Assembly (NCBI GenBank): GCA_003427395.1
Contig: BFEA01000168.1
Coordinates: forward strand, 414,645-438,583
DNA from: Chara braunii
Lineage: Eukaryota > Streptophyta > Charophyceae > Charales > Characeae
Reading direction: 5' to 3'
Length of the DNA: 23,939 nucleotides
Shown: piece after piece, positions 8,915 through 16,827 of the stretch
Layout of the letters: each line of letters opens with the position of its first letter
Position numbering within the stretch: the stretch's first letter is position 1
Translations under genes and position numbers: made by a program
Notes under the pieces: generated by a model
What the model saw: only the letters and a program-made list of their open reading frames with translations
The model's database searches: none
What the model was told of the DNA's origin: nothing

Positions 8915-9630
8915 ATGAAGTCAAGCCAGGTCGAGAGCGAAGCTGACAATCTAAAGGTGGAACCTGGGCGCGAGCGCGACGTGGAGCTGAAGATGCCGGC
9001 TTGCCATGCAACTTGCGGTCGTACCGAGCGAGAACATCCGGAGCTGTTTCTTGAAGTTCCACACGGGTCGACCAACGATCAGCTTTATGGGTGCAGTACG
9101 CAAAATGTACTAAGTACTTGGTCGGCCTATTGCCGTAGCGTCGCTGGGAGATGATGTCGCCAACCTCTTGAAAACCGTCCATAGAGGGTGGGTCCTGCGA
9201 TCGTCGCCCGGGAAAGTCGTCATGTCCCGCTGGCATGTAGTGAAAGACCGGGTAGACGGGCAAGTGGGCGGGCACCTGAATGACAAATGAAGGTCCTTCG
9301 GGTGCATCCCCAGCGGGTGCCACGATCGGCCAGGGCCCCATCCATTTCGGGAGGAGCTTGCGAGAGATGTCTTGTTCGAGGCTGAATTCCACAGCGGAAG
9401 CCCATACAAGGTCGCTGATGCGGAATGGACAAGGAAGACGCTAGCGATTGGCCAGTTGGCTCATGCGTTGCTGCATCTTTGCCATCTGGTTGCGTGCCTT
9501 GACAAGTAGCTCTTGCAACGCAAGAAAAGAAGATGGTTGTCGCTCTCAATGGAGAGGTGACCGGTGAGCTGTGCTCGAACTCAAAGGGCAACATCTCGAT
9601 AGTCGGATGAATGGACGAGTTGTATGCCAC
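8913..9630 (-). pseudogene. Ty3/Gypsy copy B: integrase C-terminus and chromodomain
   Basis: The minus-strand frame 9392-8913 reads FSLEQDISRKLLPKWMGPW, GPSFVIQVPAHLPVYPVFH, then VGDIISQRRYGNRPTKYLVHF and DRWSTRVELQETAPDVLARY. This is the integrase C-terminal (GPY-like) domain followed by a chromodomain-like module. The segment 9630-9393 holds the preceding linker (YNSSIHPTIEMLPFEFEH) in shifted frames. Residues just after YPVFH (normally the SKL region) are shortened. The frame ends at 8913, directly before the polypurine tract. Domain order matches copy A, but the sequence is a different subfamily. Confidence 0.85.
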
Positions 9631-10475
9631 TTGACATCCGAAAGCCGCTCAACCCAATCCTTTTGGCCGGGACGGCTGAGAGTGCGAAGGAGAACCTGTG
9701 GGGGCTGATGCGCCCTCTCCGTTTGGCCATTGGTTTGGGGGTGGCAAGCCAAACTCGGCTTGAGAGATGAGCCCCATTGTTTGATGAGCGCCAACCAAAA
9801 ATCGAACTTGAAACGAGTGTCGCAGTCGCAAACGATTTCCTTGGGGTAACCCTTGGTTCGAATCCAACCGGGGTAAAGAACCTCAACCAACTCTGGTGCC
9901 TTGGCATGATAGCGGCAAGGCAAAAACATGTCGGTCGACCACCGTGAGAATCCCATCCACACCGGTCTTGTGCTTGGGGAACAACTCTATGATGTCCATG
10001 CCAATCGCTTCCCTTCTGTGCAAGGGGACCGGTAATGGTCGCAACTCGCCATACAGACGATGATTGTGGGATTTGCAGCCTCGGCAAACCTCGCATGACT
10101 TGCAATAGCATGTGACGTCGCCTAGAAGGCCGGGCCACCAAAAGCACTCGCGAAGTCGGCCAAACGATCGTTTGACTCCGAAGTGTCTGGTGGCGGGAGC
10201 GTCGTGGAACCGCGTACGCAAGTGAGAGTCACTTGGAATGCAGAGAAGGTCCTTCCCCCACGTGCGGACAAGCAAGTACCCTCTTGGAGCCGGTAGTGTG
10301 ATGGTGCCGGATTAGGAGAGGAGCAATTCGCGTACTTGTCGCGAAACTCGGGGTCGGCTTGGTAGCCGCGGATGAAGCTGTCCCGCAGGTCGTCATCGAT
10401 CTCGAAGGTCGAATAGACTGTGGTGCAATGATCCGGACGTCGTGAAAGAGCATCCGCAAACCGGTCGATGAAAGT
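9546..10475 (-). pseudogene. Ty3/Gypsy copy B: integrase zinc and catalytic domains
   Basis: The minus strand carries the integrase N-terminal HHCC zinc domain (FHDAPATRHFG, then CKSCEVCRGC). The catalytic core follows: first Asp in GMDIIELFPKHKTGVDG, second in VCDCDTRFKFDFW, and Glu in HPQTNGQTERAH. All three DDE residues are therefore present. The core is split by a frameshift near 9950, so the product would not be made from one frame. The frame upstream, 10475-10275, encodes the linker between RNase H and integrase (ALSRRPDHCTTVYSTFEIDD, PSPNPAP-like). Family role: insertion of the cDNA copy into chromosomes. In Gypsy order it follows RNase H, as seen here. Confidence 0.85.
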
Positions 10476-10760
10476 TATCCAACGGGTGATGGTGTTGTTA
10501 ATCGTGTCTTGGGTCTTGTAAAAGACCAACCGATTGTTGTCTGTTACCCATCAGAATTGACTTCAACCAAGGAGAAATTGTCGCCACCGCTTATGCGCAT
10601 GGACGAAGGCTAGGAGCTCCTTCTTGCATGCATTGTCAATTGAGTGCACGACGAACACCTTCTTGCTGAAATACTCGACCGAGTGTTAGCCCACGCCATC
10701 GTGTTGCTCAAGAACGACACCAGTGCCATAGCCGGACGCATCGATGGTCATGCGTGTCGG
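10476..10760 (-). pseudogene. Ty3/Gypsy copy B: RNase H remnant
   Basis: Minus-strand translation gives RMTIDASGYGTGVVLEQHDG (the usual TDAS motif has become IDAS), VEYFSKKVF, KKELLAFVHAHKRWRQFLLG, then WVTDNNRLVFYKTQDT. These match the Gypsy-type RNase H that degrades template RNA during reverse transcription. Several in-frame stops break it (after DGVG, after FLLG and after SQF). A piece is missing between ITFIDRF and ADALSRRPD, where related elements have a DHIPGK-like loop. The domain is non-functional. Confidence 0.8.
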
Positions 10761-11080
10761 CAATAGCAGGTCTTAAATGCGCAAGATCTCCGCTGATAAT
10801 AACACGGCTTTGAGGGCCAAAACTGAACCCCGCGCATCCTCACTGAAGTCAAACGACCGATTCTCGCATTGAAGCTTGGTCAAGTGGGCTACGATCTTCG
10901 AGTATCCTTTTATAAAACGTTGGTAGTACCCGGCAATGCCAAGAAACGAACGGACATCTGTGACGTTCCACGACTCCGACCACTCTTGGATGGCTTGAAT
11001 CTTGTCCAGCAACGGACTGCTGCGCTCCGGTGTGACAAAATGGCCCAAGTATTCCAGCTCTTGACAAACAAATTCGCACT
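10743..11080 (-). repeat. second (downstream) copy of duplicated RT 3' segment
   Basis: This 338-bp segment repeats 11231-11568 in the same orientation with no indels. I count about 16 substitutions, roughly 95% identity. It encodes the RT thumb/connection region (LEYLGHFVTPE, VTDVRSFLGIAGYYQRFIKG). The two copies flank block X (11082-11230). In the direction of translation, the upstream copy ends at RMTI, block X intervenes, then this copy repeats the segment and continues into RNase H. Confidence 0.9.
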
Positions 11081-11081
11081 A

Positions 11082-11230
11082 CTGCCATAACACACTCGCC
11101 ACAGTCTGCATATGGTCTTATACAGCGGCACACTGCTGTTGAAGAGTTTTGTGCCAGCTATTTAACCCACCCACGCACCCCCCCCCCGGCGGCGAGTAGG
11201 GCAGCAGCGCCCGGGCTGCTATTTGCCCCC
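11082..11230. repeat. block X, copy 1
   Basis: This 149-bp sequence, from CTGCCATAACACAC to the TGCTATTTGCCCCC end, is also present at 14398-14540. It is non-coding and contains an imperfect CAGTGTGC/GCACACTG hairpin (perfect in copy 2), a C-run that varies in length, and AGCAGC/GCTGCT arms near its right end. It lies exactly between two direct copies of a 338-bp RT segment. I do not recognise the family; a short non-autonomous element is possible. Confidence 0.8.
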
Positions 11231-11985
11231 GATGGTCATGCGTGTCGGCAATAGCGGGTCTTAAATGCGCAAGATCTCCGCTGATAATAACACGGCTTTG
11301 AGGGCCGAAACTGAACCCCGCGCATCCTCACCGAAGTCAAACGGCCGATTCTCGCATTGAAGCTTGGTCAAGTGGGCCGCGATCTTCGAGTATCCTTTGA
11401 TAAAACGTTGGTAGTACCCGGCAATGCCAAGAAACGAACGGACATCCGTGACGTTCCGCGGCTCCGACCACTCTTGGATGGCTTGAATCTTGTCCAACAA
11501 CGGACTGATGCCCTCCAGTGTGACAAAATGGCCCAAGTATTCCAGCTCTTGACATACAAATTCACACTTCTCACGCTTGGCTTTGTACTTGGCGCGACGG
11601 AGCATCTCCAACACTCGTCGAAGGTGCTCAAGATGGTCCTCCAAGGTCCGGCTATACTAAGTAGACCAGCATGACCCGGTCCAGCATCGCACGAAACTCG
11701 TTGGTCATGGCCGCTCGAAAGGTCGTCGGGGCATTGGTGAGGCCAAAAGGCATGACCACCCACTCAAAATGCCCGAAAAGTACTTCGCGCCGCCCAATCG
11801 CTCAAGAAGATCGTCAATACGAGGAAGAGGCCCCACATTCTTGACGGTTTGCGTGTTAAGCTTGCGGCAATCGATGCACAATCGTAGATCCTTGTTCTTC
11901 TTTTGTAGGAAGAGAACTGGCGCACCATACGGGGAGCTGCTAGGGCGGATCCACCCCTTATTCAACAAGTCATTGAGTTGTGCGC
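11231..11985 (-). pseudogene. Ty3/Gypsy copy B: reverse transcriptase, catalytically dead
   Basis: The minus strand encodes RT fingers and palm ([59 protein letters not shown]). It then jumps near 11773 to [15 protein letters not shown], so the segment that normally holds the first catalytic Asp is deleted with a frame change. A second deletion near 11655-11660 joins VMLVYL to [12 protein letters not shown] and removes the two Asp of the YxDD box. The thumb and connection follow in 11644-11261, with a stop at the end (AEILRI). All three active-site aspartates are lost. The upstream edge is cut by the nad7 insert. Confidence 0.9.
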
Positions 11986-11989
11986 GGAG

Positions 11990-12488
11990 GACAACAGGCT
12001 ATGGATTGGGGATTTAGTGGTGTAATGTGAAGAGGTTCAGGGGTTTCCTAGGATTTGCGAAAAGCAGCACCCTACGATGTTCATGACAAAGTAGAATTTG
12101 ATGTACCCGTAGGTACACGAGGAGATTGTTATGATCGTTATTGTGTCCGCATTGAAGAAATGCAACAAAGTCTTCGAATCATTGTCCAATGCTTGAATCA
12201 AATGCCTAGTGGCATGATCAAAGCGGATGATCGTAAACTTTGTCCTCCTTCACGCTCTCAAATGAAACAATCCATAGAATCCTTAATTCATCACTTTAAG
12301 CTTTACACGGAGGGTGTGCCTGTACCAGCTTCTTCTACATACACCTGTGTAGAAGCACCCAAAGGAGAATTTGGTGTATATTTACTTAACAACGTAACCA
12401 ATCGTCCTTATCGTTGTAAAATTCGACCACCTGGTTTTGCTCATTTACAAGGATTTGATTTTATGTCGAAACGTCACATGCTCGCGGT
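11990..12488 (+). pseudogene. nad7: mitochondrial nad7 fragment inserted in the nucleus (NUMT)
   Basis: The plus strand encodes the C-terminal half of NADH dehydrogenase subunit 7 (complex I 49-kDa subunit). It starts at [12 protein letters not shown], continues through [69 protein letters not shown] and [14 protein letters not shown], and ends at HMLA. Two stops lie near its start (TGA in place of Leu, TAG in place of Trp of the VCWDLR motif); the remaining ~140 codons are open. No intron interrupts the fragment. It replaces or splits the Gypsy frame between SEEELT (right edge, 12489) and [12 protein letters not shown] (left edge, ~11985), with only a few unclear bases at each junction. The closest paralogue, chloroplast ndhH, fits less well. 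Confidence 0.9.
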
Positions 12489-13300
12489 AAGCTCCTCCTC
12501 GCTCATCCGATAGATGCAACCTTTCGGCGGCACAGCACTGGCCTCAAGAATGATCTCGTGAGAGATCGGCCGATCCGCCACCACACCGGTAGGTGACTCG
12601 AAGATGTCGGCGAACTCGTCAAGCAACTGCACCACACAAGGGTCCGAAGACAACTCCGTGGGTGAAGAGTCGGCTACCGCGGCGGTCCGTAGGAAACATA
12701 GGCCTATCTCGTCGGGCTGCTCGTAAGCACAAGTAGGCCGGAACGACTTGGCCGTCACCACTTGGCATCGGATCGAAGGGTGTCGAAGAAGGATAGCATG
12801 CGGCACTTCGGTGCCGAAGGCTTCCCGGACGGTAAGAGTCCGCCGGTGGAAGTTGACCGTGTGATCCGCACTTGCAAGCCAAGGCATTCACGAAATAATA
12901 TCTAAGCCCGTGTCCAAAATGTCGAATGTCACCGGTTCACATGCATGAGGTGTGAAATACACCTCGATATAGCGGTCGAGAAGTTGCTGCATCTTTCCGT
13001 CCGCCAACTTGATTGTTGTAGGGCTTGCCATCCTCTGAACTTGTGCGCCAAGGCCAGCCCTTTGCATAAAGTCTTGGCTCATGAAATTGCGAGTCACGCT
13101 GCTGTCCAGCAAAGCGCTGCCCAACTTGGATGCGGACATAGAGGAGCGGTGCGTTATTGTCATAGTACCGCTGCTTGTGAAACTCGCGGGCCACCTTGGT
13201 AACATACGCAAGGATGTCCCCCACCGCAGCTTCTTCATCCGTTGGCGAAATTGGTGGTGCATTGTCGGATGACTACATGTGATGATGAGCACATAATGTT
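12489..13300 (-). pseudogene. Ty3/Gypsy copy B: retropepsin and linker to RT
   Basis: Minus-strand frames 13292-12888 and 12887-12490 together read GSALLDSSVTRNFMSQDFMQ (the active-site DSG has become DSS), LADGKMQQLLDRYIEVYF, FDILDTGLDII, then LGMPWLASADHTVNFHRRTL. This is the aspartic protease with its C-terminal ILG-type motif split by a frameshift at about 12888. It is followed by the linker ([40 protein letters not shown]) that leads into RT. The catalytic Asp remains but the neighbouring Gly is lost, so activity is unlikely. The family role is to cut the Gag-Pol polyprotein. The frame ends at the nad7 junction. Confidence 0.85.
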
Positions 13301-13754
13301 GCGCATTGCCGTCTCGACAAGTGGCCCGTGGTCAGGAGAGGAAGCCATGCGAAATCCTTCGACGTGAGCGGGTCCAATACCTCTATGTTGAACTCGCGCG
13401 ACGACAAGTCGCCGATGCCGGACGAAGAAAATACCGCGCACACATCTTGTCTTTGAACATGAGTACCCAACGTAGGAACTGGGCAACATAGTCCTCATAA
13501 GAATATAAGATGGGAGGACTATCGACTTCCGTATGTGCCTCGGAACGAAGGGCGGTCGCAAGCGTAGCAACCGGTTCCGACGGCGTCGAGAGTGTTGTCG
13601 ACTCACTCCCGACAGTCCTCAGTTTCCCGATTTGCCCTTGCCTTTCAAAGGACAACCCACTGTTTCGTGGAGATCGTTGGGGCACCACAAACAATAGCAG
13701 AATCTCGTTCGTAGCTTGTATACCTGTTCCGAGAGACCATAGTGGTTCCATGGG
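13188..13754 (-). repeat. duplicated gag/zinc-knuckle segment, copy 1
   Basis: This segment matches 16257-16827 in the same orientation at roughly 93-94% identity by eye. On the minus strand it holds a CCHC zinc knuckle (C-LW-C-PNDL-H-ETVG-C, 13652-13693), typical of Gag nucleocapsid and RNA-binding, and continues into the protease. The knuckle lies in a different frame from the longest open frame, so the copy is frameshifted. Its left (gag-ward) end is exactly the start of the short LTR at 13755. Confidence 0.85.
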
Positions 13755-14060
13755 TGTAGCGGACCTTTGGTGGGCCTGTGAGACCAGCCCCTTGGCCTGT
13801 TCTCACAGGCCTGTGTTTATTCGGGGCAGTCTAGTCCAGGTCGGTACCTTTGTCGGTACCAGCCAGTCCAGTCCAGTCCCGTCAGTCCGCTGGGGTATAC
13901 CCCAACTGTTGTTTGTATTCTGCTCATTCTACATTTGCACATCTTGGAGTACGTGCGCTGGAGTCTCACGTGGGAACTGCGCTGTGCCATCCCGCTCCCG
14001 TTCTTCCTCCATCTCCATCTCTATCCCTAGCGGAGCACCACACCAGGTGGGTCCGCTACA
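13755..14060 (+). mobile_element. short LTR (306 bp) with 11-bp terminal inverted repeats
   Basis: It begins TGTAGCGGACC and ends GGTCCGCTACA, a perfect 11-bp inverted repeat including the canonical TG...CA ends. One base later comes an iMet-type primer-binding site, so this is the 5' LTR of a plus-strand retroelement. Internal structures include GGCCTGTGAGA (13773-13783) paired with TCTCACAGGCC (13801-13811), GGTACC repeats, and a 12-bp palindrome GGGGTATACCCC. It interrupts gag of copy B right after CCATGGG. I cannot find the matching 3' LTR or a target duplication, so the element is truncated or rearranged. The length would fit a TRIM or a small Copia/Gypsy element. Confidence 0.7.
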
Positions 14061-14061
14061 C

Positions 14062-14073
14062 TGGTATCGGAGC
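14062..14073 (+). promoter_or_regulatory. primer-binding site (initiator Met tRNA type)
   Basis: TGGTATCGGAGC lies one base after the LTR end CTACA. It differs at one position from TGGTATCAGAGC, the sequence complementary to the 3' end of plant initiator tRNA-Met used by most plant LTR retrotransposons. It orients the element on the plus strand. Confidence 0.75.
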
Positions 14074-14397
14074 GGGAACGTTCCCCGCTCCCCCCCGCCC
14101 ACCGCACAGCAGGAAAAACGGCAAAACCCGACAGCGGGTTTTTCGCTGTTTTTCGGGTGTTTTCCAGCGAAAATGAGGGAAAAAGCAAGCGCATCAGGAA
14201 GGTGAGACTTGGCAAAAAAAGCAGGCACCACCACGAGCGTGTGCGCGAAAGCGCCAAGGCCGTCGCACGCGCGCGCGCCACGCTGCCCCGCTGCCCTGCC
14301 CTGCCCCGCCCCCCGGCTTATATTATCAAGATCCGGAATGCTGCTGCTGCTGGGGTTTGAACCTAGGCAGCTGTTGGGCTTACGCGTGCGTATACTG
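14074..14397 (+). other. leader of the short LTR element, with a B-box-like motif
   Basis: Non-coding leader, GC-rich, with palindromic pieces (CCCGACAGCGGG; GCGCGC runs). At 14353-14364 GGGTTTGAACCT on the minus strand reads AGGTTCAAACCC, which resembles a T-loop/B box. The surrounding minus-strand sequence could be a tRNA-like relic. No gag frame is seen. Confidence 0.4.
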
Positions 14398-14540
14398 CTG
14401 CCATAACACACCCGCCACAGTGTGCATATGGTCTTATACTGCGGCACACTGCTGTTGAAGAGTTTTGTGCCAGCTATTTAACCCACCCCCCCCCCCCCCG
14501 GTGGCGAGCAGGGCAGCAGCGCCCGGGTTGCTATTCCCCC
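14398..14540. repeat. block X, copy 2
   Basis: This is the second copy of the sequence at 11082-11230, with a longer C-run. The hairpin CAGTGTGC (14418-14425) with GCACACTG (14444-14451) is perfect here. It lies within the 2.5-kb insert that splits gag of copy B. Confidence 0.8.
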
Positions 14541-14569
14541 CCCGCCCCCGTTGGCTGTTGTTGCTTGTG

Positions 14570-14821
14570 CACGTGGCCATCTCTACTGCCACGTGACAGC
14601 TTGTGGTGGAACTGAAGACCCCCCTGCTTAGGGGGCTGCTCTACAGTGGTGAGGGTCTGCTCACACAGCAGACCCTAGATCTGCAGATCTACAGAACTGC
14701 TGCGAGGGGCTAATCAAGATCTTAGCCCCCTCTCTCCTCCTGCTGGCTTGCTGCAGTGAAGGCCAAGACCCTCCTGGTCTTGGTATACCTTGTGCCCTTG
14801 GAGACACCAAGGGCCAGGTAT
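14570..14821. repeat. chain of seven perfect hairpins
   Basis: Seven stem-loops follow one another in 252 bp, all with perfect arms and short loops: CACGTGGC/GCCACGTG (14570-14595); CCCCCT/AGGGGG (14620-14635); AGGGTCTGCT/AGCAGACCCT with 5-nt loop (14652-14676); palindrome TAGATCTGCAGATCTA (14676-14691); GGGGCTAA/TTAGCCCC (14706-14729); CCAAGACC/GGTCTTGG with 5-nt loop (14763-14783); GCCCTTGG/CCAAGGGC with 5-nt loop (14794-14814) enclosed by ATACCT/AGGTAT (14785-14821). The arms are unrelated to each other. No coding potential. Confidence 0.8.
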
Positions 14822-15282
14822 CACTTCTCCCCTCTCCCTACTAACCCACTTTCTCTCCCTTTCTCTCTCTCCTCTTACTCATACCCCTCTCCCCACCCCA
14901 CCTTTTCTCCCACCACCCACCATTTTTATTCCATTCTATTCATTTCTTTTCTTTGCTTTCTCCTCTTCTCTCTTTGCTTCTTGATCCCTCTCCACCTTTC
15001 CCATCCCTATCTCTCCCATTCCCTCACCCTCCTCTCCCCCAACTACCACCACATCATCCCCCCACCTTCCACTTCCATCTTTTCTGTCTCCCACCTATTT
15101 CACTCTTTTCTCCTTCACTTTTTCATTCCCCTTCCCCCCTACTTCAAATTTTTTCTGTTTTTCTTCTTTCTATCTTATTTTTTATTTATCTTTTCTTTTT
15201 TTTCCACAAATTCGAATTATTTTCTTCCCCACCTTCTTTTCTCATTTTCTAATTTATTTCATTTATTTTTTCTATTTATTCT
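14822..15282 (+). repeat. polypyrimidine tract
   Basis: About 460 bp consist almost entirely of C and T with scattered A and almost no G on the plus strand. Long open frames (for example 14756-15352) arise only because TAA, TAG and TGA are rare in C/T-rich sequence. Such tracts can form triplex DNA. Confidence 0.75.
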
Positions 15283-15468
15283 TAAAATTCCTAGGCTACC
15301 AGAGTGGACCGGGGTCACTTGCTCGGCCGGGCCAAAAACAATTAAAAAATAAAAATAAAAATAAAAATAATAAAACTTATTTTTAATTCTAAATTTGGTG
15401 CAGAATTTCAATCTGACCCTGAGGCAAAAACTGTTCAGTTTATTTTTCTGCATAACATAGTTTTTTTT

Positions 15469-15538
<70 letters not shown>

Positions 15539-15615
15539 GCTAGGACCTTCCTTGGTCCTTGCACGGGCTGGCCACCCGGGACCCGGGCGGCCCGGCTGGT
15601 AGCCTAGTAAAATTC
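15283..15615. mobile_element. 317-bp MITE, 12-bp TIRs, 8-bp target duplication (hAT-like)
   Basis: The element (15291-15607) starts CTAGGCTACCAG and ends CTGGTAGCCTAG, perfect 12-bp terminal inverted repeats. It is flanked by identical TAAAATTC at 15283-15290 and 15608-15615. An 8-bp target duplication with short TIRs is the hallmark of hAT-superfamily transposons; the element has no coding capacity, so it is non-autonomous. Its ends are GC-rich (GGCCGGGCC left, CCCGGGACCCGGG right, AGGACC/GGTCCT hairpin at 15542-15559). The interior is A/T-rich and includes 66 consecutive T (15472-15537). Intact TIRs and duplication suggest a fairly recent insertion. Confidence 0.85.
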
Positions 15616-15665
15616 GAATTTCTTTGCGGCAACCTTAAATCTGATTAGGTGTTAGTCTTTCTTGC

Positions 15666-15955
15666 TTTCGGCACACATTTTGGCCCCGTGGGGATTACGA
15701 AGTGCTGCCGAAATTTTATGTTTTTTCTTTCACTTAGTCTTTTTTTAGCACACTTCGACCCCATGAGGGTAACGTTAGTCTTTTTTCGGCACACTTCGAC
15801 CCCATGAGGGTAACAAAATGCTGCCGAAATTTTTGAAAATCTTTATTTATTTTTCTGAAATTTTTCATTTGCGGCACTTTGAAACTTAGTTTGCTTATCT
15901 TGGTCTCTTCTTTCCCTTGGCACATTTTTGACCCCATCGGGGGTAGGGAAATACC
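15666..15955. repeat. tandem foldback repeat ending GCTGCCGAAATTT
   Basis: Four related units occur. In unit 1, TTTCGGCA (15666-15673) pairs with TGCCGAAA (15706-15713) around an inner CCCC/GGGG. A half unit near 15747-15773 and a full unit at 15786-15830 share the word CACACTTCGACCCCATGAGG. A last diverged unit runs at about 15917-15960. The right arm and its GCTGCCGAAATTT end match the repeat at 3438-3646, so the family is dispersed. Confidence 0.65.
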
Positions 15956-15959
15956 GCTG

Positions 15960-16256
15960 AAAATTCTAAAAAAATAAATATTATTTCTCTCTTCATATTT
16001 TATTTCCTTATTTTTTTTAATTATTATTTTTATTATTTATTTATTTCCTTATTTATTTTTATTTTCTCTCGAAATCTCGCTGTTTATTTATTTTTCTCCC
16101 GCCTTCCTCCCCCCTATGCTTGCTATTTTATTTTCTTGATTAGGTCACCGGTACCCTACCCTAACCACTCAAACTCTGGTTAGGGTTTTCTTAGGGTTTT
16201 TCTAGGGTTTAGGGTTCTTCAAACCCCCCTACTTCCCCTTCCTATTCGGGCACCCT
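15960..16256. repeat. AT-rich stretch and degenerate telomere-like repeats
   Basis: From 15960 to 16130 the sequence is simple TTTATTTATT-like DNA. From 16151 to 16215 it contains CCCTACCCTAACC and then TTAGGG units spaced by extra T (TTAGGGTTTTCTTAGGG..CTAGGGTTTAGGG), a degenerate plant telomere-type tract. ACCCTAACCA (16158-16167) and TGGTTAGGGT (16177-16186) form a perfect 10-bp hairpin. Confidence 0.65.
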
Positions 16257-16827
16257 GGGCCACCTTGGTAACATACGCAAGGATGTCCCCCACCGCAACT
16301 TCTTCATCCGTCGGCGAAGTTGGTGGTGCATAGTCGGACGACTACGTGTGATGATGAGCGCATAATGTTGCGCATTGAGATCTCGACACGTGGCCCGTGG
16401 TCAGGAGAGGAAGCCATGCGAAATCCTTGGACGTGAGCGGGTCCAATACCTCTATGTTGAACTCGCGCGACGATAAGTCGCCGCTGTCGGACGAAGAAGA
16501 TACCGCACACACGTCTTGTCTTTGAGCATGAGTACCCAACGTAGGAACGAGTCGGGCAACATAGTCCTCGTAAGAATATAAGATGGGAAGACTATCGGCT
16601 TCCGCATGTGCCTCGGAACGAAGGGCGGTCGCAGGCGTAGCAACCGGTTCCGACGGCATGGAGAGTGTCATCGACTCACTCCCGACCATCCTCAGTTTTC
16701 CGATTTGCCCTTGCCTTTCAAAGGACAGCCCACTGTTTCGTGGAGATCGTTGGGGCACCACAAACAATAGCAAAATCTCGTTCGTAGCTTGTATACGTGT
16801 TCCGAGAGACCATGGTGGTTCCATGGG
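16257..16827 (-). repeat. duplicated gag/zinc-knuckle segment, copy 2
   Basis: This is the partner of 13188-13754. It has the CCHC knuckle at 16725-16766 on the minus strand with the same four ligands. At its right end it continues without a break into the rest of gag (16828 onward), so this copy belongs to the 5' half of copy B. At 16257 it stops abruptly against unrelated DNA. Confidence 0.85.

Noticed and set aside
12055-12513. Working nad7 (or ndhH) gene
   Set aside because: It is a fragment without its N-terminal half, has stops just upstream, ends by running into antisense Gypsy sequence, and is embedded in a nuclear retroelement.
13510-14205. 231-codon plus-strand frame
   Set aside because: Antisense to gag of copy B for the first half, then the LTR and leader. 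A chance frame across an insertion junction.
14756-15352. 198-codon plus-strand frame rich in Ser/Pro/Phe/Leu
   Set aside because: Pure product of the polypyrimidine tract, where stop codons are rare. No biological signal.
15259-15564. Poly-lysine minus-strand frame
   Set aside because: Translation of the 66-T run inside the MITE.
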